64,000 bases of DNA from Janthinobacterium sp. LM6 (GTDB taxonomy: Bacteria > Pseudomonadota > Gammaproteobacteria > Burkholderiales > Burkholderiaceae_D). The notes below the pieces were generated by a model. The model was given only the letters and a program-made list of their open reading frames with translations. It had not been told where the DNA came from and searched no databases. Both the position numbers and the translations under genes were made by a program. The stretch's first letter is position 1, and every line of letters starts with the position of its first letter. Of the stretch, positions 53,184-62,067 are shown piece after piece. The stretch lies in NCBI RefSeq assembly GCF_002002885.1, contig NZ_CP019510.1, positions 2,790,001 to 2,854,000 of the forward strand. Reading direction: 5' to 3'.

Positions 53184-54593
53184 TTAGGATTTATTGTTGC
53201 TAAACATGGCATCGAACATATCGGACGTCTTGCTCATTTGCTCCTGCATTACTTGCAGGCGTGAAAATTGATCGAGGAAACGTTTGTATGCCGTGTCATA
53301 TTGGGCCGTGAGGCGCTCGCCGCTCTTGACCAGGCTTTTCTGCAGCTTGTCCGTGGCGGCCTGGCGCTGGGTGATCTGGCCCTTGGTGACATTGCTCCAC
53401 TGGCCCAGTACCTTGTCCAGGCTGCCGAGCACGCCGGCCGGGGCGGACAGGCTGTTGTTGCCAAAAAGCTTGTCCAGGCCCGTCGGGTTGTCGGCCAGCT
53501 TGGCCGTCAGCTTGGCGGCGTTGAGGCTGATGGTGCCGTCGCGCTGGGCCGTAATGCCGTAGGACACGAGCGAGACGCCATTGACGTTCAGGCGCAGGGC
53601 ATTGCCCATGCTGCTGCGCAGGGCATTCAGGCCGGAATCATGGGCGAAGATGCCCGCGGCGATGTTCTTTTCCGGATTGCCGGGACTGGCCAGGCCATCC
53701 ATCAGGGTTTTCAGTTTGTTGTAGGCATCGACGAACGCTTGCACGTTGGCGGCGGTGCCGGAGTTATCCGTGGCGACGGTCAGCGTGACGGGTGCTTCGG
53801 CTGCACTCATGGCGCGCGTGAACGTGATTTTCACGTCCTGCACGTTGGTGAATGTATTCGATGCCTGCGTGATGGCCGTGCCGCCGGGTTTGCCGCCCAG
53901 CCAGACGGTGGCGTCGTCAGCCTTGACGACTTCCTTGATGTTGGCCGGAGCGATCAGCGCGCCTTTCAGCGCGATATTGTCGACAGCGCTGGCGTCGAGC
54001 GTGGCGGCGTTGGCAATGCCCGTCGCATTCGACGTCAGTACCAGTTGCGCCTGGTTATTGATGGTCACGATGGAGGCGGTGACGCGCGAATTGTTCTTGC
54101 TGTTGCCGTTGATGGCGGCAGCGATTTCCTGCGGTGTCAGTGTGCCGTTGCCATCCTTGTCGGCGGCGGCCAGGTCGATGTCGAGCGTGTTGTCGCCCAC
54201 GCCATCGCCGATTTTCACTTTCAGCGTACCCGTGCCATCGGCGGTATTGACGCTGCTCAAGCCGCCATACGACATCTGGCTGGCCGTGGCCAGTTTTTCA
54301 ACAAAAAAGGAGTAGGTGCCCGGCGTCGCATTGATGCCGGCCGTGGCCGTGCCGTAGCCGGCGGCCGGGAAGGTGGCGGACTGGCTCAGCACCGATTTGC
54401 TGCTGGTCATGGTCGACATGGCGCTCTGGAAGGCAGAGATGGCCGATTTCAGGTTGCCCAGCGCCGTGCTGGTGTTGCTGGCCAGCGTGTTCTGCGCCTG
54501 CAGGGCTGCCTTTTGCGCGGCGACAGCCTTGGTTGCCAGTTTTTCGGCCGTTGGGATTGGATCGTATTGCGGTGCAGTAATTACGCTTGCCAT
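53184..54593 (-). CDS. fliD: Flagellar filament cap protein FliD (HAP2, LafB-like)
   Basis: A 469-residue filament cap protein with N- and C-terminal coiled regions ('ALGNLKSAISAFQSAMSTM'; 'YDTAYKRFLDQFSRLQVMQEQMSKTSDMFDAMF') and the FliD_C pattern 'LNALRSSMGNALRLNVNGVSLVSYGITAQRDGTISLNAAKL' (split here by domain). CAGGAGT precedes the ATG. In lateral loci the flagellin gene lafA lies just before this gene. Here fliJ lies 89 bases upstream instead. Confidence 0.92.
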   Translation of the reverse strand: MASVITAPQYDPIPTAEKLATKAVAAQKAALQAQNTLASNTSTALGNLKSAISAFQSAMSTMTSSKSVLSQSATFPAAGYGTATAGINATPGTYSFFVEKLATASQMSYGGLSSVNTADGTGTLKVKIGDGVGDNTLDIDLAAADKDGNGTLTPQEIAAAINGNSKNNSRVTASIVTINNQAQLVLTSNATGIANAATLDASAVDNIALKGALIAPANIKEVVKADDATVWLGGKPGGTAITQASNTFTNVQDVKITFTRAMSAAEAPVTLTVATDNSGTAANVQAFVDAYNKLKTLMDGLASPGNPEKNIAAGIFAHDSGLNALRSSMGNALRLNVNGVSLVSYGITAQRDGTISLNAAKLTAKLADNPTGLDKLFGNNSLSAPAGVLGSLDKVLGQWSNVTKGQITQRQAATDKLQKSLVKSGERLTAQYDTAYKRFLDQFSRLQVMQEQMSKTSDMFDAMFSNNKS

Positions 54594-54682
54594 GCCAGAC
54601 TCCTGAATAAAGGGATATACCGGTACAAGGCGACCCCCATTCCCGTTTTGTGAAGTTTTCCTGAAAGAAACTTACACAAACC

Positions 54683-55120
54683 TCATTTTACCTGCCCGCG
54701 GAACCAGAATTGCGTCGCCAGCTCGTCTTGCCGCTTGGCATCGACACGTTGTTGCTCATTTGCAACATACTTTTGTTTCTGCGTGAGCACCTGATCCAGC
54801 ACTTCGCGTTTGGCCCAGGCCGTATTGAGCGCGCGTTGCGAAACTGCCATGTTGGCTTCGTGCAGGTGCAGGTCGGTACGGTGCTGGTCGGCCATCTGCA
54901 TCACGGCTTGCTTGAAGTTGCCGCAGTTGACGGACAGGGCCAGGGGCAGGGCGCCGCTGGGGCCGCTGTCCGTGTACAGGCCCGTCAGGCGTTCCAGGTT
55001 TTTCTGGTAGCGCTCGCGCACGGCCGTCTGCGCCGCCATTTCGCCTTGCAGGCGTTCCACTTCGGTGCTGCGCAGGCCGACCAGGGTGGTCAGGTTGCGG
55101 ATGGTATGCGCGTCGCTCAC
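54683..55120 (-). CDS. fliJ: Flagellar export protein FliJ
   Basis: A 145-residue coiled-coil protein, directly after fliI, with a FliJ-like heptad pattern ('RSTEVERLQGEMAAQTAVRERYQKNLERL', 'NTAWAKREVLDQVLTQKQKYVANEQQRVDAKRQDELATQ') and the C-terminal 'WFRGQ'. FliJ is the stalk of the export ATPase. It begins with GTG at 55120, with AGGAG five bases upstream. Confidence 0.87.
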   Translation of the reverse strand: MSDAHTIRNLTTLVGLRSTEVERLQGEMAAQTAVRERYQKNLERLTGLYTDSGPSGALPLALSVNCGNFKQAVMQMADQHRTDLHLHEANMAVSQRALNTAWAKREVLDQVLTQKQKYVANEQQRVDAKRQDELATQFWFRGQVK

Positions 55121-55128
55121 GTATGCTC

Positions 55129-56439
55129 CTAGGCCATGATCTGTTCAAGTTGTTCGATGCACGGCCCCATCGGCGCCTCTTCCTTGGTGCCCTGGCACAG
55201 GAAGGCTTCAATGGGCGCGTGCAGTTGCACGGCGCGGTCGGTGATCGGGTCGGCGCCGGGCACGTAGGCGCCCAGCGGGATCAGGTCGCGCACGCGCGCA
55301 TGGCGCGCCATCGACGCTTTCAGCGCGCGCGCCGCCTGCATGTGGGTGGGCGTGATCACCTGCGCCATGCAGCGGCTGATCGAGGCGGCGATGTCGATGG
55401 CGGGGTAGTGGCCCCGTTCGGCCAGTTCGCGCGTGAGCACGATATGGCCGTCGAGAATCGCGCGCGCCGTGTCGACCACGGGGTCCTGCTGGTCGTCGCC
55501 TTCGGCCAGCACCGTGTAGATGGCGCTCATGCTGCCTTCCGGATGGGCGCCGTTGCCGGCGCTTTCCACCAGTTGCGGCAGGTTCGAAAACACGGACGGC
55601 GGGTAGCCGCGCGTGGCCGGCGGCTCGCCCAGGGCCAGCGCCACTTCGCGCAAGGCCATCGCATAGCGCGTCAGCGAGTCGACCAGCAGCAGCACGTGCT
55701 TGCCCTGGTCGCGGTAATGCGCGGCGATCGAATGGCACAGTTCGGTGGCCATGATGCGCATCAAGGGCGATTCGTCGGCCGGCGCGATCACCAGCACGGC
55801 CTTTTTTAAGCCTTCGGCGCCGAGCGACTTTTCGACGAATTCGCGCACTTCGCGGCCCCGCTCGCCGATCAGGCCGACGACGACGACATCGGCCACCGTC
55901 TGGCGCGTGATCAGGCCCAGCAGCACACTCTTGCCGACGCCGGAACCGGCCATCAGGCCCACGCGCTGGCCCTTGCCCAAGGTCAACATGCTGTTGATGG
56001 CCCGCACGCCCACGTCCAGCGGTTCGACCACCGGTTGTTTCTTCAGGGGATTGATTTTTGGCGGCGTGACTTCCAGGATGTGTTCGCCGCCAAGGCGGCC
56101 CAGGTCGTCGATCGGCTCGCCCAGGCCATTCACCATGCGGCCCAGCCACGACGGGCCGATCTGCAGGCTGGCCTTGTCGGGCAGGGGCAGAACCCTGGCG
56201 CCGGTGGTCAGGCCCGTGGCCTTCTTGAACGGCATCAGGTAGGACAGTTTTTCGCGGAAGCCGACGACTTGCGCATCGAGCCACTCGCCGCTGACAGTTT
56301 CAATTTGACAACGCTGGCCCGTGTGCAGGCGGCAGCCGGCGCTTTCCAGCAGCAGGCCGGAGGCGCCGACCAGGCGGCCGGTGGGTGTCGCGACCGGGAT
56401 ATCGCCGATCTCGAAACTGCGCAGCGTGTCGGCGATCAT
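55129..56439 (-). CDS. fliI: Flagellum-specific export ATPase FliI
   Basis: A 436-residue hexameric ATPase of the type III export gate, related to F1-beta. Walker A 'AGSGVGKS' is at residues 164-171, Walker B is 'HVLLLVDSLTRYAMALREVALALGEPPATRGYPPSVFSNLP'-type (about 240-285). Length and motifs are normal. Its ATG overlaps the fliH stop by four bases. Confidence 0.95.
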   Translation of the reverse strand: MIADTLRSFEIGDIPVATPTGRLVGASGLLLESAGCRLHTGQRCQIETVSGEWLDAQVVGFREKLSYLMPFKKATGLTTGARVLPLPDKASLQIGPSWLGRMVNGLGEPIDDLGRLGGEHILEVTPPKINPLKKQPVVEPLDVGVRAINSMLTLGKGQRVGLMAGSGVGKSVLLGLITRQTVADVVVVGLIGERGREVREFVEKSLGAEGLKKAVLVIAPADESPLMRIMATELCHSIAAHYRDQGKHVLLLVDSLTRYAMALREVALALGEPPATRGYPPSVFSNLPQLVESAGNGAHPEGSMSAIYTVLAEGDDQQDPVVDTARAILDGHIVLTRELAERGHYPAIDIAASISRCMAQVITPTHMQAARALKASMARHARVRDLIPLGAYVPGADPITDRAVQLHAPIEAFLCQGTKEEAPMGPCIEQLEQIMA

Positions 56440-57125
56440 GCAGGCGCGCCCTGGTCCGCGTGCTCGGCGGCCAGCGCCAGGTGGCTGCTGACTTGTTCCA
56501 TGCAGGCCGACAGGCGCTGATGGCAGCCCGCGTCGACTTCATTGTCGCCCGCCTTGATGCGGCATTCGCCCGCGTCCAGGCGCGCGTCGGCGATCAGGTT
56601 CCAGCGCTTGGCGCGCTTCGGATCGAGTTCGCTGATGCGTTTCAATTCTTCCGGATTGAGGAAGACGTCGATTTCCTCGCGCGTGGGCGGCATCGAGGCC
56701 AGGGTCTCGTCGACCAGGGCCAGCAATTGCACCGGCTGCAGCGCCAGTTCCGCGCGGATCACCTGGCGCGCCACCTTGGCCACCAGGTCGACCACTTCCT
56801 TGCGCTGCGCTTCGCGGTAGTCGGCGCGCACTTTTTTCAGGTCGCGCAGGATGGCGTCGACGGGGCGCGCCAGGCGGTCCAGCGCCACCAGGGTTTCATT
56901 GCGGCCTTCTTCGCGGCCCTGCGCCATGCCGTCGCTGCGTCCGGAGTCGTAGCCGTCCTGCTGGCCTTGCACCAGACCCACTTCGTAGCCGTCGCGCTGG
57001 CCCTGCTCGAAGCCTTCCGAGACGGACGCCTGCCACTGGCCGTCCGTGTCCTCGTTGGAGGCACGCTGGCCGGCGGCGATGAATTGCGACAGGGGCGGGA
57101 AACGATACGAGCGGAAGTGTTTCAT
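56436..57125 (-). CDS. fliH: Flagellar export ATPase regulator FliH
   Basis: A 229-residue protein with repeated G-x-x-x-G helix-packing units in 'GFEQGQRDGYEVGLVQGQQDGYDSGRSDGMAQGREEG', the classic FliH signature, then an E/V-type stator-like C-terminal domain. It inhibits and positions FliI. The start at 57125 overlaps the fliG stop by four bases; the frame reaching 57785 lies inside fliG and is rejected. Confidence 0.92.
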   Translation of the reverse strand: MKHFRSYRFPPLSQFIAAGQRASNEDTDGQWQASVSEGFEQGQRDGYEVGLVQGQQDGYDSGRSDGMAQGREEGRNETLVALDRLARPVDAILRDLKKVRADYREAQRKEVVDLVAKVARQVIRAELALQPVQLLALVDETLASMPPTREEIDVFLNPEELKRISELDPKRAKRWNLIADARLDAGECRIKAGDNEVDAGCHQRLSACMEQVSSHLALAAEHADQGAPA

Positions 57126-58162
57126 TCGATCACCGCTTCGGCAAACAGTTGCACTTCGATCTCGCCCGCATCGGCGAGACCCTTGACGGTGGCCATGATT
57201 TCCTGGCGCGTTTGTTCGATACGGCTCAAAGGCACCGGGCCGGAACGGCGCATCATGTCTTCGAAGCTCTGCGCCTGGCGGCGCGGCATGGTTTTCAGCA
57301 CGGCGTCGCGGATCGACGGTTCCGCGCCCTTGAGCGCGATGGCCCACTGTTCCATCGGCACGTCTTCCAGGATGCGCGTGAGCGTGACATCGCTCTGCGT
57401 GGCCAGGATCAGGAAGTCGTACATGCTCAGTTCGATTTCCGACACCACTTCCGGGTCGTGCGCGCGCAGCAGCTCGACCAGCGCGGCGCGGTTGCCCGGC
57501 ATGCGGTTGAGAATCTCGGCCGCCTGGCGGATGCCTTCCACGCTGGTGCTTTGCGTGTCGAGCGTGCCCAGGCAGCGGCCCACCAGTTCGTCGAGCTCGA
57601 CCAGCAGGTCGCGGTCGATCTCGTCCAGGCGCGCCAGGTTCAGCAAGACCAGGTCGCGGCCTTCGACGGGCAGGGCGTCGAGGATCTGGCCGGCCAGCGC
57701 GGGCGGCAGGAAGGCCAGGAACACGGCCTGCATCTGCACGTGCTCGTTGACGATGTACTCGGCCAGCCATTTGGGCGAAGCCCACTGCAGGCGCGCCATT
57801 TTGGGGCGGATCGCATCGCCGTAAATGTTGTTCAGCACGCTATTTGCGATATCGCTGCCCAGCGCCATGTCCAACGAACGCTTCAGGTAGCTGCGCGAGG
57901 CGCCGTGCACGCCGCTTTGCTGGCGGTAGTCGTCGAAGAAGGTCTGCATCGCCGTTTTCACGGATTCGACCTTGATGCCGCTCATGCGCGACATCACTTG
58001 CGTGACTTCCAGCAATTCTTCGCGCGACAGGCAGCGCAGCACGTTGGCCGCCTGTTCTTCGCCTATGCTCAGCAGCACGATGGCCGCCTGTTCCACGGGG
58101 TTCAGGCTGGCGCTTTCGTATTCGGCGCCGTCGGAGGGATTATTGTTGTTGAGTTCGGCCAT
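57122..58162 (-). CDS. fliG: Flagellar motor switch protein FliG
   Basis: A 346-residue rotor protein. N domain 'LNPVEQAAIVLLSIGEEQAANVL', middle domain with 'EHVQMQAVFLAFLPPALAGQIL' (EHPQ-like motif as EHVQ), and the C-terminal torque helix 'SIRDAVLKTMPRRQAQSFEDMMRRSGPVPLSRIEQTRQEI'. The proline of the EHPQ motif is replaced by valine. The ATG at 58162 lies inside the end of fliF, 23 bases overlapping; a GTG at 58198 is less likely. Confidence 0.94.
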   Translation of the reverse strand: MAELNNNNPSDGAEYESASLNPVEQAAIVLLSIGEEQAANVLRCLSREELLEVTQVMSRMSGIKVESVKTAMQTFFDDYRQQSGVHGASRSYLKRSLDMALGSDIANSVLNNIYGDAIRPKMARLQWASPKWLAEYIVNEHVQMQAVFLAFLPPALAGQILDALPVEGRDLVLLNLARLDEIDRDLLVELDELVGRCLGTLDTQSTSVEGIRQAAEILNRMPGNRAALVELLRAHDPEVVSEIELSMYDFLILATQSDVTLTRILEDVPMEQWAIALKGAEPSIRDAVLKTMPRRQAQSFEDMMRRSGPVPLSRIEQTRQEIMATVKGLADAGEIEVQLFAEAVIE

Positions 58163-59870
58163 TTTTCTGCATCCATTGTTTGACGACTTCGGCGACACGC
58201 TCGGGTTCTTTTTCAGCCAGCACTTTCAGGTGGTCGACCATCACGTCGACCGCCGAGCCAGGTGGCGGCAAGTCATAGTTTTCCAGCAGCGGCACGACCG
58301 GCATGCTGCCGCCGGCGGCTTCGCCTTCGAGCGCCAGCGGTGTGCCATTCACGCCCAGGGCTGGCGCGCCGGCAACGGCCGCGCCATTCGCGCCGGCGGC
58401 GGCGCTGCCGCCCAGCGCCAGGGCCGGGTCGAGCTGTTTCAGTGCCGGCGGCGCCAGGCGCGTGGTCAGCAGGCGCAGCAGCGGACGCAGGATCAGGAAG
58501 TAGCCGAGGATGGCGCCCAGCGCGTACAGCAGCCAGCTGCTGAAATCGACGACGGTATCGCGCTCTTCCCACCACTGCGCCACGGGCGGCTTGGCGGGGA
58601 AGGCCAGCGCCGTCAGGCTCAGGCTGTCGCCGCGCTGGGCGTTGATGCCCAGGCCGCTGTTGAGCATTTTTTCAATATTGCCCAGTTCGGCCGGGGTCCA
58701 GCCCGTTTTCGGGTTCGGTGCGGCGGCGCTGTTGAGGACCACGGCGACGCTGAGTTTTTCCAGGCGGCCACGGCTGCGCTTGATCTGCGTGATGCTGCGG
58801 TCGTACGCGTACTGGCGCGTGGTGGCGTTCTTGCGGGCCGTGCCGTCGTCGGACGGTTTCGGCGCGCCATCGGCAGGCGCGGCGCCGGCGGCGTCGGCCG
58901 GTGCCGGCACGGCGGCCGCCGGCGGACGGTTCGACAGGCTGCCGGGAATGCCGGCCACGGTGCGGTTGCGTTCCTGCTCTTCGCGCATCGCTTCGCTCGT
59001 CACTTTCGGGGCTTCGCCGTATTTTTCCAGCGTTTCGTCCACGCGGTCGTTGTTCACGGCGGCCGTCACGCTGAGCTTGAAGTTGTCTTCGCCGATGACG
59101 GGGCCGAGCAAGCCCGTGACGTTGCGGCGGATTTCATCCTGGAAACGTTTCGCGCCTTCATTGCCGGCGGCCGAGGCGTCGAAGCCGTCCGTCAGGTCGA
59201 CGTGCGCGGACAGCAGGTTGCCGCCCTGGTCGACCAGGCTCACGCGCGTGGGCGCCAGGCTGGCGACGCTGCCGGCCACCATGTTGATGACGGCGGCGAT
59301 CTGTTCCGGCGCCAGGGTGCGGCCCGGCTTCAGCGCCACGACGATCGAGGCGGACGATTTGTCGCCGTCGCTGGCGACGAACGACGTCGATTTTGCAATC
59401 GACAGGTGGACGCGCGCCGAAGCGATCGCGTCCATCGTCATGATGCTTTGCGCCAGTTCGCCTTCCAGGCCGCGGCGGAAGCGCACGTCCTGCACGAATT
59501 GCGAGACGCCCAGCGGGTCATTCTTGTCCATCAGCTCCAGGCCGGCCGGCAGTTGCGCCGTCACGCCCTTCGAGGCGAGCAGCATGCGCACCTTGCCCAG
59601 CATGGCGTCGGGCACCAGCACCTGGCCGCTGTCCGGATGCAGGCGGTAGGGGATGTGTTCGGCGTCCAAGGTGGCCATCATGTCCGTCACGGCCACTTTT
59701 TCGCGCGCGCCAAACACCGGCTTGTAGTTGGCCTGGTCGCGCCAGGCATACATGGTCACCATGGCGGTGATGCCGATGGCCAGCACGACGATGGGAACCA
59801 GGTTTTTCAGCAGGGCGGGCGGGATGGCGGGCTGGGCACCAAGGCGCCAGCGCGCAAATGCGGACTTCAT
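58140..59870 (-). CDS. fliF: Flagellar MS-ring protein FliF
   Basis: A 576-residue membrane ring protein with two transmembrane segments (about 25-45, 'NLVPIVVLAIGITAMVTMYA', and about 420-440, 'FSSWLLYALGAILGYFLIL'). Between them lie the ring-building motifs ('NYKPVFGAREKVAVTDMMATLDAEHIPYRLH', 'GVSQFVQDVRFRRGLEGELAQSIMTM'). The C-terminal tail binds FliG. The ATG at 59870 is used; the GTG four codons upstream is possible. The TAA overlaps the fliG start. Confidence 0.94.
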   Translation of the reverse strand: MKSAFARWRLGAQPAIPPALLKNLVPIVVLAIGITAMVTMYAWRDQANYKPVFGAREKVAVTDMMATLDAEHIPYRLHPDSGQVLVPDAMLGKVRMLLASKGVTAQLPAGLELMDKNDPLGVSQFVQDVRFRRGLEGELAQSIMTMDAIASARVHLSIAKSTSFVASDGDKSSASIVVALKPGRTLAPEQIAAVINMVAGSVASLAPTRVSLVDQGGNLLSAHVDLTDGFDASAAGNEGAKRFQDEIRRNVTGLLGPVIGEDNFKLSVTAAVNNDRVDETLEKYGEAPKVTSEAMREEQERNRTVAGIPGSLSNRPPAAAVPAPADAAGAAPADGAPKPSDDGTARKNATTRQYAYDRSITQIKRSRGRLEKLSVAVVLNSAAAPNPKTGWTPAELGNIEKMLNSGLGINAQRGDSLSLTALAFPAKPPVAQWWEERDTVVDFSSWLLYALGAILGYFLILRPLLRLLTTRLAPPALKQLDPALALGGSAAAGANGAAVAGAPALGVNGTPLALEGEAAGGSMPVVPLLENYDLPPPGSAVDVMVDHLKVLAEKEPERVAEVVKQWMQKNGRTQQQ

Positions 59871-59930
59871 GGGGGTAATCACTTGGGGTAACTTTCGCTG
59901 GGAGGCTGGGCGTGGATCAGGACGTGAAGA

Positions 59931-60269
59931 TTACAGAGGCAGTTTGATGAGTTCGTCGACGGCGCCCATGACCTTGTTGCGCACTTGCATCAACATGGAG
60001 AAGGACAGGCTCGCTTCCTGGCTGGCCAGCATGGCGCCGACCATGTCGTCGCTCTTGCCGCTGTCGACGTCGCTCATTTTCTGCGCCGCCATGCGGTCGT
60101 CGCCGTTGACCTTGCCGATGGCGTCTTTCATGCTTTGCGCAAAGGAGAAGCCGGATTGTTCCGGCGCGCCGAACTGGGCGGCGGGCGCGATGCTGGCGCC
60201 CAGGGCGCGCGCGTCATTGCTCAGTGCTGCCAGATCGGCCTTGATCAGACCTGCGAGTTCGTTGCTCAT
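59931..60269 (-). CDS. fliE: Flagellar hook-basal body complex protein FliE
   Basis: A 112-residue protein linking MS ring and rod. The C-terminal signature is 'DDMVGAMLASQEASLSFSMLMQVRNKVMGAVDELIKLPL'-like (residues about 72-112). AGAGGGC precedes the ATG at 60269. It opens the fliEFGHIJ run and is divergent from fliM across about 550 bases. Confidence 0.93.
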   Translation of the reverse strand: MSNELAGLIKADLAALSNDARALGASIAPAAQFGAPEQSGFSFAQSMKDAIGKVNGDDRMAAQKMSDVDSGKSDDMVGAMLASQEASLSFSMLMQVRNKVMGAVDELIKLPL

Positions 60270-60821
60270 CGTGCCCTCTACTTTCAATATGCGGTGACGT
60301 ATCAATCAGAAATTACTGGTGTTGCCATTCCGGCAGGCATGACATCCCACGCCATCTTGCCCGGCCCGCTTAACAGGGCCCATCAGTTTTATCAGTTGCC
60401 ACACCATCCGCTCAAGCAGATTCAAACAAACCCGGCAGACCTGCGCCGACGTGATTTACATGGCCATGACAACTAATAATTATCTGATAAAAGTTTCTTC
60501 TGGTGGCAATAAGCGGGACTGGAAACTGCCATAAAAACCGGAATCAGGTAAGCGGAATGGCGCACTGCAAATCTATATTTTGTCGCTATAAGCTTACCTC
60601 GCGGCAACTATAAAGTAAAGAGAGGATTGCCTCAAGGAATATTGATACATGGCAATATTTAGCTTTTTCATGTATTGTTCAGCACCGTAGTCATCCAGCA
60701 TGCGATACGATGCGCAATCGTTTGCTTGCAGACCAGTACGCCAGGTCAAGATGATGCTGTATTTAATTTCGGGCGATCCGTATAATTTGTTCTGCCACCG
60801 CAATACCGACATGACCACTAC
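60270..60821. other. 552-base divergent control region between fliE and fliM
   Basis: This is the largest gene-free stretch in the window and is much more AT-rich than the surrounding genes, especially 60470-60680 and 60770-60800. It must carry the promoters for both flagellar operons. I looked for sigma-54 (GG-N10-GC) and sigma-28 (TAAA/GCCGATAA) elements and saw no convincing match. No RNA gene was seen, and the short frames present have no coding character. Confidence 0.55.
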
Positions 60822-61700
60822 ATGACAATCCTTACCAAGACAGATCAAACTGTGCGCCATCAAGTCCTCGATTCCTGTCTGCTTGGACGTCCTGTCCATT
60901 TGCTGCATGTATTCGGCGCCCAGCTGCGCGACGACCTGGCCGTGGCCCTGCGCCAGCCGATGAGTCGCCGCTACTGGGGGAATTTCCAGATCGATGCCGT
61001 GACCTTGTCGCGCGTGGAAAACGAGGACAGCGTGAACCGCTGGCTGAGCTTTTCCACGCCGGCCAGCCAGACGGGCTTTGCCCTCGAACGGCAGATACTC
61101 TTGAGCGTGCTGAACTATCGCTACGGCAGTGCCGGCGCCAAGGGCGCGCTGCCCGATCCGGCGCAGGTGCGCGTGACGGCCACGGAGGAGCGCCTCGCTG
61201 TGGTGCTTGGACAACAGTTGGTGAACAGTTTGTTCTCCCGCGTCCACAAGAACCTGCAAACCCTGGGCAAGAGCAGCGACATCGACACCAGTGCCGAGGT
61301 CGCCGCGCAGTCGGGCGTGCATCCGGCGCGCGGCAGCTGGATCGTCACGGTGGCCCTTAGCGACGTCGAGGCGGGGCAGAGCGGCCAGTTCTGGTTCTCG
61401 CTGGACAAGCGCCTGATGGCCGATGTGCTGCGCGGCTTGCTGCCCGAGCGCGCGCAGGCGAAGAAAGCCTTGCGCGGCAGCGTGCGTCCGCTCGCGTCGC
61501 GCCTGCAAGTGACCCTGGAAGGCCGTCTCGTCAGCAAGCAGGTGCAGCTGGGCGCCTTGTTCGACTTGCGCGTGGGCGACGTGATTCCCGTTAGCCTCAG
61601 CCGTACCGACGTCATGCTCGACGACTCCCGTCTCTTTACAGCTGCTGTTTCCGAACACAAGGGCAAGCTCTGTTTAACCTCCTTTGAAGATGTCGAATAA
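60822..61700 (+). CDS. fliM: Flagellar motor switch protein FliM, lacking N-terminal CheY motif
   Basis: A 292-residue C-ring protein, about 40 residues shorter than E. coli FliM. The middle CheC-like domain ('SFSTPASQTGFALERQILLSVLNYRYG', 'LAVVLGQQLVNSLFSRVHKNL') and the C-terminal SpoA domain ('LQVTLEGRLVSKQVQLGALFDLRVGDVIPVSLS') are present. The N-terminus is 'MTILTKTDQTVRHQVLDSC' and has no 'LSQDEIDALL'-type CheY-binding peptide. Upstream of 60822 there is no in-frame extension that would supply it. It starts the fliMNPQR operon. Confidence 0.85.
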   Translation: MTILTKTDQTVRHQVLDSCLLGRPVHLLHVFGAQLRDDLAVALRQPMSRRYWGNFQIDAVTLSRVENEDSVNRWLSFSTPASQTGFALERQILLSVLNYRYGSAGAKGALPDPAQVRVTATEERLAVVLGQQLVNSLFSRVHKNLQTLGKSSDIDTSAEVAAQSGVHPARGSWIVTVALSDVEAGQSGQFWFSLDKRLMADVLRGLLPERAQAKKALRGSVRPLASRLQVTLEGRLVSKQVQLGALFDLRVGDVIPVSLSRTDVMLDDSRLFTAAVSEHKGKLCLTSFEDVE

Positions 61701-62067
61701 TATGAATATGACCGATACCAACCAGAGCGAAACCCTGCTGGAAGACCTGGGCGATGACATGATCATCGACCAGGGCGACGTGTCCGACGTGGCCAGCGGC
61801 CGCGCGCGGCGCGACATTCCGCAGATGATGCGCAAGATTCCCGTCACCCTGACCCTGGAAGTGGGCTCGGCCCGCATTTCGCTGGAAGAATTGATGGCCA
61901 TCGGCCCGGAAAGCGTGATCGAACTCGACATGCTGGCCGGCGAACCGCTGGTGATCAAGGTCAACGGCACGCCGATCGGCCGCGCCGAAGTGGTGGTGGC
62001 CGGCGAGAACTATGGCCTGAAAGTCATCGACCTCGACGGCCTCAATCTCGACCTGATGACAGCATGA
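61690..62067 (+). CDS. fliN: Flagellar motor switch protein FliN
   Basis: A 125-residue C-ring protein with one SpoA domain: 'MRKIPVTLTLEVGSARISLEELMAIGPESVIELD' and 'GEPLVIKVNGTPIGRAEVVVAGENYGLKVID'. It binds FliH and FliM. The start is uncertain between ATGs at 61690, 61702 and 61708, none with a clear ribosome site; 61690 overlaps fliM by 11 bases. Its stop overlaps the fliP ATG. Confidence 0.9.
   Translation: MSNNMNMTDTNQSETLLEDLGDDMIIDQGDVSDVASGRARRDIPQMMRKIPVTLTLEVGSARISLEELMAIGPESVIELDMLAGEPLVIKVNGTPIGRAEVVVAGENYGLKVIDLDGLNLDLMTA

Noticed and set aside
60650..60665. TGGCAATATTTAGC-like sequence upstream of fliM that resembles a sigma-54 promoter.
   Set aside because: The spacing is GG-N9-GC, whereas sigma-54 needs GG-N10-GC; one base off abolishes function.
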